Shown: positions 26,899 through 35,751 of the stretch, piece by piece
Numbering within the stretch: position 1 is the stretch's first letter
Layout: each line of letters starts with the position of its first letter
Source of the DNA: DGNJ01 sp002388905
GTDB lineage: Bacteria; Pseudomonadota; Gammaproteobacteria; Pseudomonadales; Porticoccaceae
Length of the DNA: 64,000 nucleotides
Assembly: GCA_036843405.1 (NCBI GenBank)
Contig: DAITSJ010000008.1
Coordinates: forward strand, 1-64,000
Direction: 5' to 3'
Made by a program: the position numbers and the translations under genes
Notes under the pieces: model-generated
Told to the model about the DNA's origin: nothing
What the model saw: only the letters and a program-made list of their open reading frames with translations
Databases searched by the model: none

Positions 26899-28494
26899 AT
26901 GAATAGTCAAGCCATGAATGCTGGTTTACTGTCTTTACTGCTATTACTTACCACCCTCAATGCCTCCGGCGCGGACCAGTGCAACCTGGAGGCCATCCGC
27001 GCCATGGTGCCGGAAAACGCGCAAATAGACGCCGTCAGGCCTGTGGCGGAGCCGGTCGCCCACTGTGAAGTGGTGGGCCACACCATCACCAGGAACCCGG
27101 GCCCCAATCGCGTGGAGTGGACGGTGATGCTGCCGGATGAGCGCTTTGGCGGCCGCTATTATTTTGTCGGTCTGGGTGCCGCCGCGGGTTTCGTGCCCAC
27201 CACGACGTCCACGGAAAGGATGGGAAGTTATTACGCCAATACCACCCTGCAACTCCTCAACCAGGGCTTTGCCGTGGCGGGCTCCGATACCGGCCACAAG
27301 GGCTGGCTGTGGGACTACGGTATTGGCAACCCCACCGCCCGCCTTGATTATGCGCACCGGGGCGCCCATGTCTCCGCCGTCGCCACCCAGGCCATCACAA
27401 AGGCCTATTACGACGTGGACGACAGGCTGTACCGCTATCATCTGGGCTGCTCCGGGGGCGGCAGGATGGGCGCCATGGCCGCCTACCACCATCCCGATGA
27501 CTACGACGGCATCGTTGCCTCGACGGGGTTTGGCGGCGGCGCGGTCTGGTTCCCCTGGATACTCCAATACCTGGTAGAGAACCCGGACCGCTGGGTGCCT
27601 CCCCATAAACTGGCACTCCTGGAGCGTGAGGTGGCCGAATACTGCGCCGGCCCCGACGGCCTCGTCCGGGACCCCAACGCCTGCGGCTTCGATCCCGCCA
27701 GCCTCCAGTGCAAAGGCGAAGACAAGGCCAATTGCCTGACAACGCCCCAGGTCGACATGATAAAACGCATCAGCGGCCGCCATCCCGTGGGACCTGACAA
27801 AACATCTCCCGGCTTCACCCTCACCAACCCCACCGCCTGGTCGTCGTTCCTGTTGGGCACCACCAAACCCACCAGCGACCCGGAAAATCCCTGGCCCGAG
27901 GAAGGAGCCCCATCGGCCCTGAGAATCGGCCAGAGTATCTATCGCGGGGTTTATTTCGATGATGCGGATTTCAACATCCTTACCGACCTGGATTTCGATA
28001 ATCCCGAACACCTGAAAACCCTCGCGGCGCACCACGCCGACTGGGGGCTGGACAGTTATGATCTTTCCGGCTTCAAGAAAGCCGGCGGCAAACTGATTAT
28101 GTGGGCACCCCTGGGGGAAAACGGAGTCCCCCCCGCCACCCATATCGAGTATTACCACAAGTTAAAGGAGGTGGTTCCCGGCACCGACGACTTCGTTCGT
28201 CTCTACCTGGTTCCCGGCGTGTACCATTGCGGCGGCGGCCCGGGGCCTCAGGACACCGACGAGCGATTGCTGGACGAAGTCATCGACTGGGTTGAGCAGG
28301 GCAACCGGCCCGAAACAGTGGTGGCCAGTGCCTCGGCACGGGATCCAATGCCGGCAGCTCCCGGCCAGCCGCCCACGTTATTGCCGCCGGTCCTGTCCCG
28401 GACGGTCCTGTTGTGCCCCTATCCCCAGCGGGCCGTATTCGATGCACCCCAGGGCGCATTCCCCTTCGATGCCGATAACTGGACCTGTCAATAA
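26899..28494 (+). CDS. Secreted tannase/feruloyl esterase-family hydrolase (Glu variant, copy 2)
   Basis: 531 residues with a signal peptide ending near ASGA-DQC. The nucleophile elbow is intact (Cys184-Ser185 in LGCSGGGRMG), as is His443-Cys444 in PGVYHCGGG. The predicted catalytic acid differs: the segment after GGKLIM reads WAPLGENGVPP, placing Glu407 where the family has the Asp of YHGWADPLVPP. It shares long stretches with the copies at 30543 and 32229 (NPGPNRVEWTVMLPD), so the three are recent paralogues. GGAGGAAG precedes ATG 26899. Substrate unknown. Confidence 0.92.
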   Translation: MNSQAMNAGLLSLLLLLTTLNASGADQCNLEAIRAMVPENAQIDAVRPVAEPVAHCEVVGHTITRNPGPNRVEWTVMLPDERFGGRYYFVGLGAAAGFVPTTTSTERMGSYYANTTLQLLNQGFAVAGSDTGHKGWLWDYGIGNPTARLDYAHRGAHVSAVATQAITKAYYDVDDRLYRYHLGCSGGGRMGAMAAYHHPDDYDGIVASTGFGGGAVWFPWILQYLVENPDRWVPPHKLALLEREVAEYCAGPDGLVRDPNACGFDPASLQCKGEDKANCLTTPQVDMIKRISGRHPVGPDKTSPGFTLTNPTAWSSFLLGTTKPTSDPENPWPEEGAPSALRIGQSIYRGVYFDDADFNILTDLDFDNPEHLKTLAAHHADWGLDSYDLSGFKKAGGKLIMWAPLGENGVPPATHIEYYHKLKEVVPGTDDFVRLYLVPGVYHCGGGPGPQDTDERLLDEVIDWVEQGNRPETVVASASARDPMPAAPGQPPTLLPPVLSRTVLLCPYPQRAVFDAPQGAFPFDADNWTCQ

Positions 28495-28513
28495 CAATGC
28501 CGTGCTGAGATCA

Positions 28514-28548
28514 GGGACCGGCAGGATTCGTCGAATCCTGCCGGTCCC
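28514..28548 (+). terminator. Long perfect hairpin after esterase copy 2
   Basis: 15-bp perfect stem 28514-28528 / 28534-28548 (GGGACCGGCAGGATT and its complement) with a five-base loop, starting 20 bases after the stop codon. The T-run is poor but stem strength suggests transcription ends or is attenuated here. Confidence 0.75.
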
Positions 28549-28710
28549 TGGCATTCTGGATACATCATCGATCGTACCACCTTGTCTGACGATAGAAATG
28601 TGGCCCGACCCAAGCGGCGGCGCAGAGTCTCAATCCCGGTTTCAACCCCGTGCTTTTATAGTGATGGGCTATAGACCATAACCCTCAAACACCCTGCAAC
28701 CAAAAAAACC

Positions 28711-30132
28711 ATGAAACGCGGACGCCTGGCACTACTTATCGCCCTGATCACTGCGGAAATCCTCTCCGGTTTTGAACTGGCGATGATCTACTCCGCCCTG
28801 CGGTATATGATCGATGACTTTGGGAACCCGGAGGCCGTGGGTTGGGCCATCACCGGCTTCCTTTTGGCCAGCGGTGTTTCCGCCGCGATTTGCGGCCGAT
28901 TGGGCGACATGTATGACCGTAAGCGCGTGCTGCTGATCGTCATCGGCCTCAGCCTGGTGGGCTCTCTGGTTTCAGGCTTCTCCACGGGAATTGGCGGAGT
29001 GGTGACCGGACGGGTGATCCAGGGCGGCGCCGGTGCCATCTTTCCTCTCTGCGTGGGTATCGTGCGAGCCGAGGTCAGGGAAACCTCGGTGCCCCTATTC
29101 ATCGGTATCCTGGCGGCCACCATGACCGTGTCCGCGGGCCTCGGGTCAGTTATCGGCGGCATCCTGGTGGACAACCTGAGCTGGCACTGGATTTTTTTTA
29201 CCGGCGCCGGCGTCGCCGTCGTTGCCCTGCTATTCGTGATGAAGTTCGTGCCCGCCAGGGCTTCGGGTAAAGTGGAAAAGGGCGTGAACTTTTCCGGTGG
29301 CATCCTCTTTGCGCCGGCCATCGTCCTTTTGCTGCTGGCGATTACCAAATCAGCCCAGTGGGGATGGCTGGACGCACGTATATTAGGCTTTTTTGCCGGC
29401 GGCACGATCCTGACGGGCCTGTGGGTGAACAGTGAATTGAAGGCCAGGGTACCGCTGATCCAGGTTCGGCTGCTGGCCCAACGACAAATGCTTGCAGCCG
29501 TTCTGGCGGGAGCACTCCTTGGGCTCACCTGGTTCCAGTTTTTGCAAATATGGTCGATTCTTCTACAGCAGCCCACGGCGACGGGCGTGGGCCTGGGCCT
29601 GTCCGCGACGATGACCGGCATCGTTTTATTGCCTCAGACCCTGATGGCACTGATTGGCGGACCTGCCGCCGGCTGGGTATACACCCGTTATGGGCCGCGC
29701 TTCACCATGTCAGCGAGCGCCCTGGTGCTGGGGGCTGCCTGGCTTGTGGCTGCCTTTAAACACGATTCGCTCGCACTGATTCTGGCAATACTCATCGCCA
29801 TGGGGTTGGCGAGCTCATTCCTGTACGCCACCATTCCCATGATTATCGCCAGTGCCGTTCCCATGAATCGCACCAGCGAGGCAACCGGACTGATGAGCGT
29901 TATCCGCGTGTCGGCAATGGGCATAGGCGCCCAGATAGTCGCCTACCTACTCAATACATCCACCGTTCCCTCCCCCTCCGGCCCGGGTAGCTTTCCCGAC
30001 CAATCAGCGTATCTGCTGGCCATGAGTTATGTGATCGGCGGCTGTCTGCTGATCTTCGTCGTTGCCCGGATGCTCACAAACCATTCCATGGCCGAGAGAC
30101 ACGGCGCAGTGCCGGACTCCAGACGCACTTAA
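28711..30132 (+). CDS. MFS transporter (DHA2-like) of the phenolic-ester locus
   Basis: A 473-residue major-facilitator protein with about fourteen spans. Motif A (GRLGDMYDRKRVL) follows span 2, and the first span carries the acidic AEILSGFELAMIYSALRYM seen in drug/H+ antiporter-type members. Sitting between esterases 2 and 3 in the same direction, it probably moves a released aromatic acid across the inner membrane. The DHA2-like layout also allows export of a toxic phenolic; direction cannot be told from sequence. Confidence 0.87.
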   Translation: MKRGRLALLIALITAEILSGFELAMIYSALRYMIDDFGNPEAVGWAITGFLLASGVSAAICGRLGDMYDRKRVLLIVIGLSLVGSLVSGFSTGIGGVVTGRVIQGGAGAIFPLCVGIVRAEVRETSVPLFIGILAATMTVSAGLGSVIGGILVDNLSWHWIFFTGAGVAVVALLFVMKFVPARASGKVEKGVNFSGGILFAPAIVLLLLAITKSAQWGWLDARILGFFAGGTILTGLWVNSELKARVPLIQVRLLAQRQMLAAVLAGALLGLTWFQFLQIWSILLQQPTATGVGLGLSATMTGIVLLPQTLMALIGGPAAGWVYTRYGPRFTMSASALVLGAAWLVAAFKHDSLALILAILIAMGLASSFLYATIPMIIASAVPMNRTSEATGLMSVIRVSAMGIGAQIVAYLLNTSTVPSPSGPGSFPDQSAYLLAMSYVIGGCLLIFVVARMLTNHSMAERHGAVPDSRRT

Positions 30133-30542
30133 GCTGCACCCGCGGAATTCGGATTGAAACTGAACACTGCCAGCCTGCATTCAGGCCCAGATCGTCGCCT
30201 GTTCTCAGGCCGGGGCGATGCCAGGAACGCGACTTATATTGACTTTTATGACAAATAGTGCCTTACTTCCAACTAAGCCTCTAAACTGATAATACAAACA
30301 ATTTGACCCCGGCTCCCGAGCACGCCTGATTACAGAGAAAGCCTTATTCCCAAGAGGTTCCTGCAATCGGGCCGCTTCTTGCGGCGTTACTCTTCTCGAC
30401 AATGGACTACCGTCTTCGTCTGCGAAAAGCGCCTTGCCGAAAGAGGGCTTGGGTTTGCCGAAGACGGCTCTGGATTATTGGCGGCGCTCTTCCGGGCGCC
30501 CGATTTCGGCAACCAACCGGCCCGAAAAGGGCGGAGGTAGAA
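30133..30542. other. Intergenic region with repeated TTGCCGAA motifs
   Basis: About 410 bases without a credible gene. TTGCCGAAA at 30434-30442, TTGCCGAA at 30455-30462 and the inverse TTTCGGCAA at 30504-30512 form a direct/inverted set just ahead of the third esterase, possibly a regulator site or a folded leader. Confidence 0.4.
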
Positions 30543-32147
30543 ATGATAAAAAAACTTTTTTCCGCGCGCCTTGTGATTATGATATTTCCCCTGTTGGCAG
30601 CCGGTGCCGCCGGCGGCGAAAACCCCTGTACCCTGGAGTCGATCCGCTCTCTCTCACCTGGCAGCGCGGCAATCGATTCGGTCACGCCGGTCCAGTCCCC
30701 GGTGGCACACTGCGAGATCCTGGGCCATACCATTACCCGGGACCCCGGTCCGAACCGGGTCGAGTGGACGGTAATGCTCCCGGATGAACGCTTCAACGGC
30801 CGCTATTACTTCGTCGGCCTGGGAGCCGCCGCAGGCGTTGTTCCGACCACCACCACCGACAACCCGATCGGCCAGGGCTATATCCCCACGACGCTCAAGC
30901 TGCTGGGCGCGGGCTTTGCCGTGGCGGGCACGGATACCGGGCACAAGGGCAGCCGCTGGGAGTTTGCCATCGATAACCCGGCGGCGAAGCTGGATCATGG
31001 CCATCGCGGCGCCCATGTGGCGGCACAGGCGACCCAGGCCATCACCCGGGCCTATTACGATATGGACGAAAAACTCTACCGGTATCACCTGGGCTGCTCC
31101 GGCGGAGGCCGCATGGGAGCGATGGCCGCCCTGCACCACCCGGAGGACTATGACGGTATCGTTGCCTCAACGGGCTTTGGCAAGGGCGGCAGCGTCTGGT
31201 TCCCGTGGATTCTGCAATACCTGATCAACCATCCGGAAGGATGGGTATCCCCGGCCAAGCTCGAAACCCTGGAAAAAGCGGTTGCACAACACTGTGCAGG
31301 GCCCGACGGGCTTGTCCGCGACGTGGACGCCTGCGGATTCGATCCCGCGAGCCTTCAATGCCAGGGCGAAAGCAACGACAACTGTCTGACCAAAGCCGAA
31401 ATCAAGATGGTCGAACGCATCACCGGTCGCCACCCGGTGGGACCGAACGAGACGTCCGGCGGCTTCAGCCTGACCAATCCCACCGGCTGGTCCTCTTTTT
31501 TACTGGGCCCCACGCGGCCTACCAACAAAGGCCCCGAAAACCCCTGGGCACCGGATCCGGCGCCTTATTCCTATGGCCTGGGTCAGAGCATTCTCCGGGG
31601 CATGTATTTTAATGACGCCGACTTCAACCTGATGGATTTGGATTTCAACGATCCCGAACATTTGCAGACCCTCGCCGACCATCACGCCGACTGGGGTGCC
31701 GTCAGTCCGGATCTTTCCGCCTACAAGGAAGCCGGTGGCAAACTGATCCTGTGGGCGCCGCTCGGTGAAAATGCGGTGCCGCCCCGCACCGAGATCGAAT
31801 ATTATCACGCGCTCCACGAGGCAGTACCGGGTACGGATGAGTTTATGCGCCTCTACGTGGTGCCCGGCGTATTACACTGCGCCGGGGGTCCCGGCCCCCA
31901 GGATGCGCCGGACCGATTCCTCGATAACGTCATTGCCTGGGCCGAGCAGGGAGAGTCACCGGGCGCCATCGTCACCAGCGCCTCCACCGAGATTCCCCGA
32001 TATTTTGGCAATGGAGCGCCCTCGCCGGCGCGAACCGTGCTGGTTTGTCCTTATCCCGAGCGGGCCGTGTTTGTCGGTGAAGAGGGAGAATTCGCCTACG
32101 ACGCGCGCAACTGGGCGTGCCAATCGGTGACCGACAACGCCCGATGA
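30543..32147 (+). CDS. Secreted tannase/feruloyl esterase-family hydrolase (Glu variant, copy 3)
   Basis: 534 residues, signal peptide to about residue 25 (LLAAGAAGG). Cys185-Ser186 form the nucleophile elbow (LGCSGGGRMG) and His445-Cys446 the HC pair (PGVLHCAGG). As in copies 2 and 4, the acid position is Glu409 in WAPLGENAVPP rather than Asp. ATG 30543 follows GCGGAGGTAGAA; an upstream in-frame start at 30402 would add a basic segment ahead of the signal peptide and is rejected. It is followed by copy 4 after 81 bases. Confidence 0.92.
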   Translation: MIKKLFSARLVIMIFPLLAAGAAGGENPCTLESIRSLSPGSAAIDSVTPVQSPVAHCEILGHTITRDPGPNRVEWTVMLPDERFNGRYYFVGLGAAAGVVPTTTTDNPIGQGYIPTTLKLLGAGFAVAGTDTGHKGSRWEFAIDNPAAKLDHGHRGAHVAAQATQAITRAYYDMDEKLYRYHLGCSGGGRMGAMAALHHPEDYDGIVASTGFGKGGSVWFPWILQYLINHPEGWVSPAKLETLEKAVAQHCAGPDGLVRDVDACGFDPASLQCQGESNDNCLTKAEIKMVERITGRHPVGPNETSGGFSLTNPTGWSSFLLGPTRPTNKGPENPWAPDPAPYSYGLGQSILRGMYFNDADFNLMDLDFNDPEHLQTLADHHADWGAVSPDLSAYKEAGGKLILWAPLGENAVPPRTEIEYYHALHEAVPGTDEFMRLYVVPGVLHCAGGPGPQDAPDRFLDNVIAWAEQGESPGAIVTSASTEIPRYFGNGAPSPARTVLVCPYPERAVFVGEEGEFAYDARNWACQSVTDNAR

Positions 32148-32228
32148 GGACGGAATCAACGGCAATGCGAACGCTCTATTCTGTACCGTTGACGTAACAG
32201 TTTAATCGCCAACTCAGAGATAATTACT

Positions 32229-33893
32229 ATGAGAACATACAAAACTATACGATCTGTTCTGCTTGGCTTCGGCATCCTGAGTGTTTCCGGGGCGGGCATG
32301 GCCAAAGAAAAATGCGCGCTCGACAACATCCAGGCCATGGCACCGAAGGGTGCCGTGGTGGATACGGTTACTCATATCGACGCCCCCATCGCCCACTGCG
32401 AAGTAGTGGGTCATACCACCACCCGGAACCCCGGCCCCAACCGGGTAGAGTGGACGGTGATGTTGCCTGACGACGGCTTCAAGGGCCGGTACTACTTCAT
32501 CGGCGAAGGTGGAGCCGCCGGTATTGTGCCGACTACCCGGGCCGCCGAAGAGGACCTGGAGGCCATCTACGGACAAAGCTATTCCGGCACTGAATCCGAA
32601 ATACAGCTGCAGCGACAGACCATGGGCATGATCGCTGCCTCCTATGCCGGTGCCGCCGTGCGCAGATTAGCCGAAGGTTTTGCGGTTGCGGGAACGGACA
32701 CCGGCCACAAAGGGTTTTTGTGGGATTTCATGATCGACAATCCCGCCGCCCGGCTGGACCACGGCCATCGCGGGGCCCATGTGGCCGCCGTCGCGACACA
32801 GGCGATCACCCGGGATTATTACGACATGGACGACAAACTCTACCGCTACCACCTGGGCTGCTCCGGCGGCGGCCGCATGGGCGCCATGGCGGCGCTGCAC
32901 CACCCCGGGGATTACGACGGCATCGTAGCTTCCACCGGTTTTGGCAAAGGCAACTCCATGTGGTTTCCCTGGATTATCCAGTACCTGGTGGAAAAGCCTG
33001 ACCGCTGGATCTCGCCGGCCAAGCTGGCCTTCCTGGAGGAAAAAGTGGCCGAGCACTGTGCCGGACCGGACGGTTTGGTTCGCAACCAGGACGCCTGCGG
33101 CTTCGACCTGAACAACGTGCAATGCAAGGGCAAGAGCACGGACAAATGCCTGACCCGGGATGAAATCGACATGGCCAGGCGCATTACCGAACCCCACCCG
33201 GTGGGTCCCGGGGAGAAATCCGGCGGCTTCACCCTGACAAACCCGGTGGGATGGTCTTCTTTCCTGATAGGAACCACGCGACCCACCAGCGATAATACCG
33301 ACAATCCCTGGGCACCCAACCCACCGCCCTCCTCCTTCTGGATTGCGAAGAGCATTCTGCGTGGCGTTTATTTCCAGGACCCGGACTTTGACATGCTCAC
33401 CGACCTGGATTTCGAGAACCCGCAGCATCTGCAGGTACTCGCCGACCATCACGACGACTGGGGCGCCACCAGCCCGGATATTTCCGGGTTCAAGGAGGCA
33501 GGCGGCAAATTCATACTCTGGGCGCCCCTGGGGGAGAATGCTGTTCCGCCAGCAACGGAAACCCAGTACCACGACCAGCTGGAGGCAACACTTACGCATG
33601 TCGATACGTTCTTCCGCACCTATGAAGTGCCGGGCGTGTGGCACTGCGCCGGCGGTCCCGGACCACAGGACTCCGCCGAGCGTTTTCTCGACAAGGTCAT
33701 AGCCTGGGTTGAACAAGGCAAACGACCCGATGAAATTGTCCTCAACAGACCCGACGCCCCCGGCTTGCCGAAAGCTGCTCCGTCGCCCATCCGCACAGTT
33801 CTGGTCTGCCCCTATCCGCAGAAAGCGGTGTTTACCGCAGAGGAAGGTGCATTCCCCTACGATGCCGCGAACTGGAGTTGTCGCGAACAGTAG
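32229..33893 (+). CDS. Secreted tannase/feruloyl esterase-family hydrolase (Glu variant, copy 4)
   Basis: 554 residues, signal peptide to about residue 22 (SVSGAGMA). Cys211-Ser212 elbow, Glu436 in WAPLGENAVPP at the acid position, His472-Cys473 in PGVWHCAGG. It differs from copies 2 and 3 by an insertion of about 20 residues near residue 115-140 (EEDLEAIYGQSYSGTESEIQ) between the oxyanion-loop region and the nucleophile, which could change substrate access. TTGACG at 32189-32194 may be part of its own promoter. Last esterase of the locus. Confidence 0.92.
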   Translation: MRTYKTIRSVLLGFGILSVSGAGMAKEKCALDNIQAMAPKGAVVDTVTHIDAPIAHCEVVGHTTTRNPGPNRVEWTVMLPDDGFKGRYYFIGEGGAAGIVPTTRAAEEDLEAIYGQSYSGTESEIQLQRQTMGMIAASYAGAAVRRLAEGFAVAGTDTGHKGFLWDFMIDNPAARLDHGHRGAHVAAVATQAITRDYYDMDDKLYRYHLGCSGGGRMGAMAALHHPGDYDGIVASTGFGKGNSMWFPWIIQYLVEKPDRWISPAKLAFLEEKVAEHCAGPDGLVRNQDACGFDLNNVQCKGKSTDKCLTRDEIDMARRITEPHPVGPGEKSGGFTLTNPVGWSSFLIGTTRPTSDNTDNPWAPNPPPSSFWIAKSILRGVYFQDPDFDMLTDLDFENPQHLQVLADHHDDWGATSPDISGFKEAGGKFILWAPLGENAVPPATETQYHDQLEATLTHVDTFFRTYEVPGVWHCAGGPGPQDSAERFLDKVIAWVEQGKRPDEIVLNRPDAPGLPKAAPSPIRTVLVCPYPQKAVFTAEEGAFPYDAANWSCREQ

Positions 33894-34069
33894 GTCCGGG
33901 AACCTATGCAATGATTAAGCACCGGAGCCTTGCAGCCAGTTGCCACACTGCAAGCCACAGATGTTTACCCGGAAATACCCCAAATCCGGGCAGGCAGCCA
34001 GTGGGACCTTTAAATCATTCCCGACAGCAGGTATTCTTCGCCGCTGGCGGCCCGATTGCCGCCAAACGC

Positions 34070-34157
34070 GGAGGGATGGCTGAGAGGTCGAAAGCGCCGG
34101 TCTCGAAAACCGGTGTACCGCGAGGTACCCAGGGTTCGAATCCCTGTCCCTCCGCCA
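34070..34157 (+). tRNA. tRNA-Ser (anticodon CGA)
   Basis: 88-base class II tRNA with a long variable arm (TGTACCGCGAGGTACCC). Acceptor stem GGAGGGA pairs with TCCCTCC; T-arm CAGGG-TTCGAAT-CCCTG; encoded CCA at 34155-34157. The anticodon CGA is at 34104-34106. Confidence 0.95.
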
Positions 34158-34161
34158 GCAT

Positions 34162-34192
34162 AAAATGGGTCACCGACAGGTGGCCCATTTTT
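34162..34192 (+). terminator. Rho-independent terminator after tRNA-Ser
   Basis: 13-bp stem (one G-T pair) AAAATGGGTCACC (34162-34174), loop GACA, GGTGGCCCATTTT (34179-34191), ending in T. Four bases after the tRNA. Confidence 0.9.
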
Positions 34193-34195
34193 GGT

Positions 34196-34282
34196 GGAGG
34201 GACAGGGGTGAGAACCCTGGCCGGTTCGACAAAAGCGACAGCTTTTGGGCCCCGCAGCGCAGCGAAGGGGGTCCGAAGGACC
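34196..34282. repeat. Inverted partial tRNA-Ser copy and hairpin block
   Basis: GGAGGGACAGGG (34196-34207) and GAACCCTGG (34212-34220) are the reverse complement of the tRNA-Ser acceptor and T-arm, with four changed bases between. Then come two small hairpins, CAAAAGC-GACA-GCTTTTG (34230-34247) and GGTCC-GAA-GGACC (34270-34282). The block may be an old attachment site or a tRNA-linked extragenic repeat. Confidence 0.55.
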
Positions 34283-34308
34283 GAGCTGCCATTCACAAGA
34301 GAATAAGT

Positions 34309-35724
34309 ATGAATGCTTTCCCACTTCATACCGTTAAGGGTCTGACGCTTTGTCTCTCACTGATAACCGGCTTGGCTGTCAATGCATCTGCCGGGGAAAC
34401 GGAAATCCCCAAGCTGTTTACACAGCATTGCGCTCAGTGCCACGGCGATAAAGGACAGGGGGGCTCGGCCCCGCCGCTGGTGGGCGCGCCGCTTCGCCAG
34501 GCCACTGACCTGGGCTCCATCGCCAAGTTGATCGCAAACGGCAGCCCCGCCACCGGTATGCCCGGGTTCAGGGACATTATGAGTGGCGCGGATCTGTTCT
34601 CACTGGCCATGTTTATCGCCGAACAACAGGGATTATCCACCTCTTTACCGAGCGCACCACCGTCGATTCCAGACGGTGTCGTCCAGTCCGAAGTCGAATC
34701 CTTCAGGGTCGAGCGTCTGGCTGAAGTGGAAAACCCATACGGGATTGCCGTGCTGCCCGATGGCCGGATACTGGTGACCGAAGCCAAAATCGGCGCGCTT
34801 CAAATCATTGAGTCGGGCGAACTGCTTCCGGAACCCGTATCGGGCACCCCCTTCGGCCCCCCCACCAGGGACTTTTTCAAGCGGCGCCTGATGGATGTGG
34901 CAGTGCACCCGGGCAATGGCTGGATTTACCTGACAGCGACTGAAGGGACGGACAACGAGAACCTGGCGGAGAGGGGGCGACTGATCCTCAGTCGAGGCCA
35001 CATCCACAATGGTCAATGGGTGGACGGCGAGACACTGCTGTCAGTACCCACGCATGAAGGCAGCGGGGGGCGCATCGCCTTTGACAGTGCTGGACGGGTC
35101 TATCTCGGCACCGTTCACGCCCCCACCGATGACGATCCGATTCCCTCCCAGGACATCGCCAGCCCCCACGGCAAGATCCTGCGCCTGAATGAGGACGGGA
35201 CAGTGCCACCCGACAACCCCTATGCCGGGCGCGAGGACGCTTTCCCCTATGTCTGGGCCTACGGACTTCGCGCGCCCCTGGGGCTGGCGGTAGATGACCA
35301 GGGCCGGTTGTGGGAGTCGGAAAACGGTCCCAGGGGCGGCGATGAACTGAACCTGATCAAGCCGGGGCATAACTACGGTTGGCCGGTAATAACCTGGGGC
35401 CACCCCTACGATGAAACCCCGACCGTATCACGAGTCACGCAGGAAGGTATGGAGCAGCCTGTGGTCAGTTGGGTGCCGTCACCAGCGGTATCCGGTGCGG
35501 TTTTCTATGACGCCGACGCATTTCCCGGATGGAAGGACAGCCTGTTTGTCTGCTCCCTGAAAGGCAGAACGCTTTACCGTATCAAGTTCAAAGGCGATCG
35601 CACAGCCCTGATCGAAAACCTGCTGATGGACAGTGATCGCCTTCGGGATATTGCCGTCGGACCGGACGGCTACCTCTACCTGATTACCGATAGTGGTCTG
35701 GTATTGCGTCTGGTGCCGGCCTGA
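34309..35724 (+). CDS. Cytochrome c fused to PQQ-dependent sugar dehydrogenase-like domain
   Basis: A 471-residue periplasmic protein. A signal peptide (cut near ASAG-ETE) is followed by a class I cytochrome c domain with one heme site (FTQHCAQCHGDKGQGG) and distal Met (ATGMPGF). From about residue 125 a glucose/sorbosone-dehydrogenase beta-propeller begins (NPYGIAVLPDGRILVTE, RRLMDVAVHP, YGLRAPLGLAVD, ENGPRGGDELNLI, GHNYGWPVITWG). The fusion would hand electrons from sugar or alcohol oxidation directly to a heme. The substrate is not known. ATG 34309 starts the signal peptide; the longer frame runs into the tRNA repeat block. Confidence 0.9.
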   Translation: MNAFPLHTVKGLTLCLSLITGLAVNASAGETEIPKLFTQHCAQCHGDKGQGGSAPPLVGAPLRQATDLGSIAKLIANGSPATGMPGFRDIMSGADLFSLAMFIAEQQGLSTSLPSAPPSIPDGVVQSEVESFRVERLAEVENPYGIAVLPDGRILVTEAKIGALQIIESGELLPEPVSGTPFGPPTRDFFKRRLMDVAVHPGNGWIYLTATEGTDNENLAERGRLILSRGHIHNGQWVDGETLLSVPTHEGSGGRIAFDSAGRVYLGTVHAPTDDDPIPSQDIASPHGKILRLNEDGTVPPDNPYAGREDAFPYVWAYGLRAPLGLAVDDQGRLWESENGPRGGDELNLIKPGHNYGWPVITWGHPYDETPTVSRVTQEGMEQPVVSWVPSPAVSGAVFYDADAFPGWKDSLFVCSLKGRTLYRIKFKGDRTALIENLLMDSDRLRDIAVGPDGYLYLITDSGLVLRLVPA

Positions 35725-35751
35725 AGTTCAACCTCCGGCACCGCGCGGCCA

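Noticed and set aside
34010..34329. Two minus-strand frames of about 104 codons over tRNA-Ser (containing GGGTGIRTLG)
   Set aside because: They translate the reverse complement of the tRNA and its repeat block, a common false gene call.
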